In this document: one piece after another, positions 61,561 to 64,000 of the stretch
How the letters are laid out: every line of letters starts with the position of its first letter
Numbering within the stretch: position 1 is the stretch's first letter
Source of the DNA: Candidatus Saccharimonadota bacterium
GTDB lineage: Bacteria > Patescibacteriota > Saccharimonadia > Saccharimonadales > Saccharimonadaceae
NCBI GenBank assembly: GCA_017406405.1
Contig: JAFQYO010000019.1
Span: forward strand, 20,091-84,090
Length of the DNA stretch: 64,000 nucleotides
Direction: 5' to 3'
The notes under the pieces: model-generated
Databases searched by the model: none
Seen by the model: the letters and a program-made list of their open reading frames with translations, nothing else
What the model was told of the DNA's origin: nothing
Position numbers and translations under genes: made by a program

Positions 61561-62637
61561 ATGAAGAAATATAGAGACAAAGCTCGCGGAATGTTTGTCG
61601 GCCTCGCCGTTGGCGACGCGCTTGGCGCTCCTGTAGAATTCCTGCCGGAACCGTCCGACGTCCACATTAAAGAAATGGGCGACCGAATCGCCCACTTCCA
61701 CGAAAACTACCGCGCCCCAAAGGGCGTCTGGACCGACGATACGGAAATGGCCCTCTGTATTGCTGATAGCTTGTTATCGAAAAACGGCTACGACTCTTAT
61801 GATATCATGCGTCGCTTCACTGCCTGGATTGACGAAGGATATCGAACTTACGATAAAAAGCCCGCTGTTGACGTTGGCGGTCAAACCTTACGTTCGATTC
61901 GCGATTACGAACGTTATCCGGTCATTTTTAAAGACGAAAAAGTCGAATCCGCCGGCAACGGCGCCATCATGCGCCTCGCTCCGATTATTATCGCTAATAC
62001 TTTCCCAGACAAAAAGTATCCTACTCTACGGGACGGTTGCGAGAAAGGCAATCTTGTCATAGAGCCAGAAGACGAGAACGGCGAATACATCGAAGAAAAA
62101 GACATAGCCCCAACGCTCGAAATGGCTATTCTTTCATGTCGCGAGACGCACAATTCTATCGCCGCCGAAGCCACGACCGCGCTATTTGCGACGATGCTTT
62201 ACTGCGCTCTGCACGGCTTATCTAAAAACAATATCGCAAGTTATTGCTCGCGTTGGATGCGAGGAGAAGAATATGATGAGTTCTGGCTCGAAAATATCGA
62301 CGAACTCGTCGGTCGTGCTTTGAAAAAAGATAGCGAAAACCTCCGTAATCTCGGCGGATACATCGTCGACGCTTTTACGATTTCGCTTTGGGGGTTGATG
62401 AATTTCGATAACTTCAGAGACGGGATGCTGGCGGTCATTCGCCTTGGCGGCGACACCGATACAAACGCCGCTTGCTATGGCCAGCTCGCAGGTGCCTATT
62501 ATGGCTACGAAGCGATACCCGAAGAATGGAGAAAAGAAGTTTATCTTGCTGACGAACTCGTAAAAATTTCTGATAGCCTCTTAGATATGCCAGAATGTCC
62601 GATTATTAGAACCAGATTCGAAGATAAATTGCAATGA
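61561..62637 (+). CDS. ADP-ribosylglycohydrolase family protein
   Basis: 358 residues. DraG/ARH fold: GMFVGLAVGDALGAPVEF, metal-binding WTDDTEMALCIADSL, GNGAIMRLAPI, and GGDTDTNAACYGQLAGA. All ligand Asp residues for the two Mg ions are visible, so it should be an active hydrolase removing ADP-ribose from protein or nucleic acid. No ADP-ribosyltransferase is in the window. The start is ATG 61561: TATAAT (61549-61554) ends 6 nt before it; a longer reading from 61543 would overlap the promoter. Confidence 0.9.
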   Translation: MKKYRDKARGMFVGLAVGDALGAPVEFLPEPSDVHIKEMGDRIAHFHENYRAPKGVWTDDTEMALCIADSLLSKNGYDSYDIMRRFTAWIDEGYRTYDKKPAVDVGGQTLRSIRDYERYPVIFKDEKVESAGNGAIMRLAPIIIANTFPDKKYPTLRDGCEKGNLVIEPEDENGEYIEEKDIAPTLEMAILSCRETHNSIAAEATTALFATMLYCALHGLSKNNIASYCSRWMRGEEYDEFWLENIDELVGRALKKDSENLRNLGGYIVDAFTISLWGLMNFDNFRDGMLAVIRLGGDTDTNAACYGQLAGAYYGYEAIPEEWRKEVYLADELVKISDSLLDMPECPIIRTRFEDKLQ

Positions 62638-62702
62638 GCGAACTCTAGGAAAACAAAAAACTGCTCGATTTTCATCAAAGCAGTTCTTTTATTATTCGAT
62701 TA

Positions 62703-62746
62703 TGGAGCCGCGATCGGGATTTGAACCCGAGACCTCATCCTTACCA
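62703..62746 (-). tRNA. tRNA-Thr(GGU) 3' fragment, probable attachment-site remnant
   Basis: Minus strand reads TGGTAAGGATGAGGTC then T-arm TCGGG-TTCAAAT-CCCGA, acceptor TCGCGGC, T and CCA. That is bases 33-76 of a tRNA-Thr with anticodon GGU. The 5' half (expected GCCGCGA...) is absent from 62747 to the integrase, so the gene is split exactly in the anticodon loop. The reverse is a functional tRNA with a long intron, which I consider less likely because no 5' exon is found nearby. Confidence 0.65.
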
Positions 62747-63003
62747 TGATAGCACCTAGCCAATTGCTAGTTCTACAAGGTAAGGTACGAGATTATAGCT
62801 CCAACTAATCAATCTGCCAGTGCAACTAAGCACGATAGCTGAGTTATGGGATTGTAATCTATACCGAAAGCTTAAGATTCGCACCTGTAAACTACGAACC
62901 CTTGTTATTAAACTTCCTACATTCATTATAACATAAAAATCCGAAAAATGAGTTAATTCCATTAAAAATCAGCCCACTTTTGAACTGATTTTAGTAGGCT
63001 GCA
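62747..63003. other. Non-coding stretch between tRNA fragment and integrase
   Basis: About 255 bases without a gene. It contains inverted repeat CCTTACC (62739-62745) / GGTAAGG (62779-62785), palindrome CTAGC-CAATT-GCTAG (62756-62770), and a minus-strand TATAAT (62925-62930). Also a tRNA-like string GATAGCTGAGTTATGGGATT around 62838. Probably integrase arm/core sites and degenerate tRNA material. The 62638-62702 segment carries nothing recognisable. Confidence 0.4.
62965..62992 (-). terminator. Terminator of integrase gene
   Basis: AAAATCAG...CTGATTTT stem with TTTTT tail on the minus strand. Confidence 0.65.
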
Positions 63004-63909
63004 TTATGCGACTGCGATAGTGGTATGCTTGGCCATATGAATAGCTTTAAGATCCTCATCGACGACATGAGTGTAGGTCATGGTGGTCTGGATACTTTCA
63101 TGGCCGAGAAACTCCTTAACATACACAATATTGGTATTATTACGGAGTAGATCTGTGGCAAATGAATGCCTCAAAGTGTGCGGATGAACCGACTTACGCA
63201 AGCCGGCTTTTTCAGCACTATTCTTAACCACCATCTGGACGACCTCATTTGAGATCCTAGCGTATTTATTCTTCTCCGAAACAAACAGCGCCGGGCAATT
63301 GTCGTTCCGCAGAGCCATATACTCGTCAATATATTTATGAGTTTCATCATCCATAAAGCAAAGACGAGATTTATTGCCCTTTCCGATAATGGTAAATGTA
63401 TTGTCCCCCGGCTTAATTTGGCAGGCATTAATAGCACAAAGCTCACCGTTGCGAACACCGGAACTAAAAAGCAACGAAAGCATAGCACGATTACGATACC
63501 TTTTGAATTTTGAGTAACCGGGAGACTTCTTAAATGTAGCTTGGATCAACTTCTTGACTTCATCTACCTCAAGAAAATCGACGACCGTTGCATCCCTTTT
63601 CGGGATCCCGATCAACTCGTGGTTAATAACTGGATAACCCTTTAATTGGAGATGCTTAACAACGACGCGCAATTTAATGATGTAACCGCGAACCGTGTTG
63701 GGCTTCTTATTTTTGGATAACCAATCTTTCCACCTACGAATCTTGTCAAAATCTAATTCGGACATCATGATATCCTCGCCGAAAAACTCAAGGAGTAGCC
63801 TGAGAGCTAAACCATGCATTTCTTCGGTACGATCCGACTGATTCTTATATACTATTTGTTCCACCCTAAACAGCTCGAAAGCCTCAGTTAATGAAATATC
63901 TGGCTTCAT
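63004..63909 (-). CDS. Tyrosine recombinase (integrase)
   Basis: 301 residues. N-terminal SAM-like core-binding domain (YKNQSDRTEEMHGLALRLLL...KKPNTVRGYIIKLRVVV) and catalytic domain with SGVRNGELCAI (first Arg), HPHTLRHSFATDLL (His-x-x-Arg) and LGHESIQTTMTYTHV (His and nucleophile Tyr). ATG 63909 follows AAAGGA by 7 nt; a longer upstream reading lacks such a site. Codon choice is less biased than in the neighbours. Its 3' end faces a split tRNA-Thr on the same strand, as for an integrated genetic element. Confidence 0.9.
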   Translation of the reverse strand: MKPDISLTEAFELFRVEQIVYKNQSDRTEEMHGLALRLLLEFFGEDIMMSELDFDKIRRWKDWLSKNKKPNTVRGYIIKLRVVVKHLQLKGYPVINHELIGIPKRDATVVDFLEVDEVKKLIQATFKKSPGYSKFKRYRNRAMLSLLFSSGVRNGELCAINACQIKPGDNTFTIIGKGNKSRLCFMDDETHKYIDEYMALRNDNCPALFVSEKNKYARISNEVVQMVVKNSAEKAGLRKSVHPHTLRHSFATDLLRNNTNIVYVKEFLGHESIQTTMTYTHVVDEDLKAIHMAKHTTIAVA

Positions 63910-64000
63910 TATTGTCCTTTCTGCTAGGCGAAGCCAGTCTCTCAAACTAACTGCGGCTAGCGTTAGTTCCTAATTGATGAGATAACAACCAAGACAGATA

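Noticed and set aside
62703..62930. tmRNA or complete novel tRNA
   Set aside because: The 3' part matches bases 33-76 of tRNA-Thr(GGU) with discriminator U, and no 5' half pairs with TCGCGGC.
62747..62964. Group I intron in tRNA-Thr
   Set aside because: I could not find the P, Q, R and S core elements or a 5' exon before the integrase; a much longer intron carrying the integrase is not excluded.

Overview
The window looks like a chromosomal segment of a member of the Candidate Phyla Radiation, most likely Saccharibacteria (TM7). The reasons are compact housekeeping genes with start/stop overlaps, UGA used as an ordinary stop, type IV pilin and large surface proteins beside very few biosynthetic genes, polyamine uptake, and gene content I associate with this lineage. 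The lineage call is an inference, because no rRNA gene is present.

Layout. 1-1.2 kb: 3' part of obgE. 1.2-2.36 kb: four promoterless, minus-strand cassettes encoding the C-terminal variable part of a lectin-like domain. Their differences fall almost only in NNC/NNT codons, the adenine-mutagenesis signature of a diversity-generating retroelement (DGR); no reverse transcriptase is in the window. 2.4-2.6 kb: a structured ncRNA with its own promoter and terminator. 2.6-10.5 kb: uvrB, a gatC-gatA-HEPN-like-gatB operon, a bactofilin-like membrane protein and ung. 10.5-22.1 kb: a dCMP deaminase, a secreted cutinase-VWA protein, two very large paralogous membrane proteins, a P-type ATPase and a surface protein. 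22.1-28.4 kb: NrdR-boxed nrdD-nrdG, trmD, recG, rsmD. 28.4-34 kb: surface proteins, tRNA-Leu, a pilin, a polytopic membrane glycosyltransferase-like protein and an InlB-repeat protein. 34-41.6 kb: DUF362 protein, potABCD, thyA and an in-frame folA-glyA fusion. 41.6-48.3 kb: tRNA-Ala, an ANL ligase, a sensor-like membrane protein, a CAP protein, a beta-lactamase-like protein and a CapA-like protein. 48.3-55.5 kb: alpha-glucan genes (GH97, glycosyltransferase, GH57), a DUF4282 protein with an internal start, and a CotH-like kinase. 55.5-62.6 kb: HD hydrolase, trpS, tRNA-Ala, a SpoT-like double-HD protein, a pseudouridine synthase, a delta'-like clamp-loader protein, a TPR protein, tRNA-Tyr and an ADP-ribosylglycohydrolase. 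62.7-64 kb: a tRNA-Thr 3' fragment and a tyrosine recombinase, read as the edge of an integrated element.

How the genes work together. dTMP synthesis is concentrated here: a dCMP deaminase for dUMP, then thyA with DHFR and SHMT in one transcript. Deoxyribonucleotides come from an oxygen-sensitive class III reductase under NrdR. The GH97, GT4 and GH57 genes suggest storage or use of alpha-glucan. The cutinase, pilin, InlB-repeat, CAP and VWA proteins and the variable lectin-like cassettes fit an epibiont that attaches to and attacks a host cell.

Expression signals. Many genes have a TATAAT-like box ending only 6-8 nt before the ATG and no Shine-Dalgarno sequence, which implies leaderless mRNAs. 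Others carry strong GGAGG sites. The right-hand end (after about 62.65 kb) differs in codon style and looks acquired.
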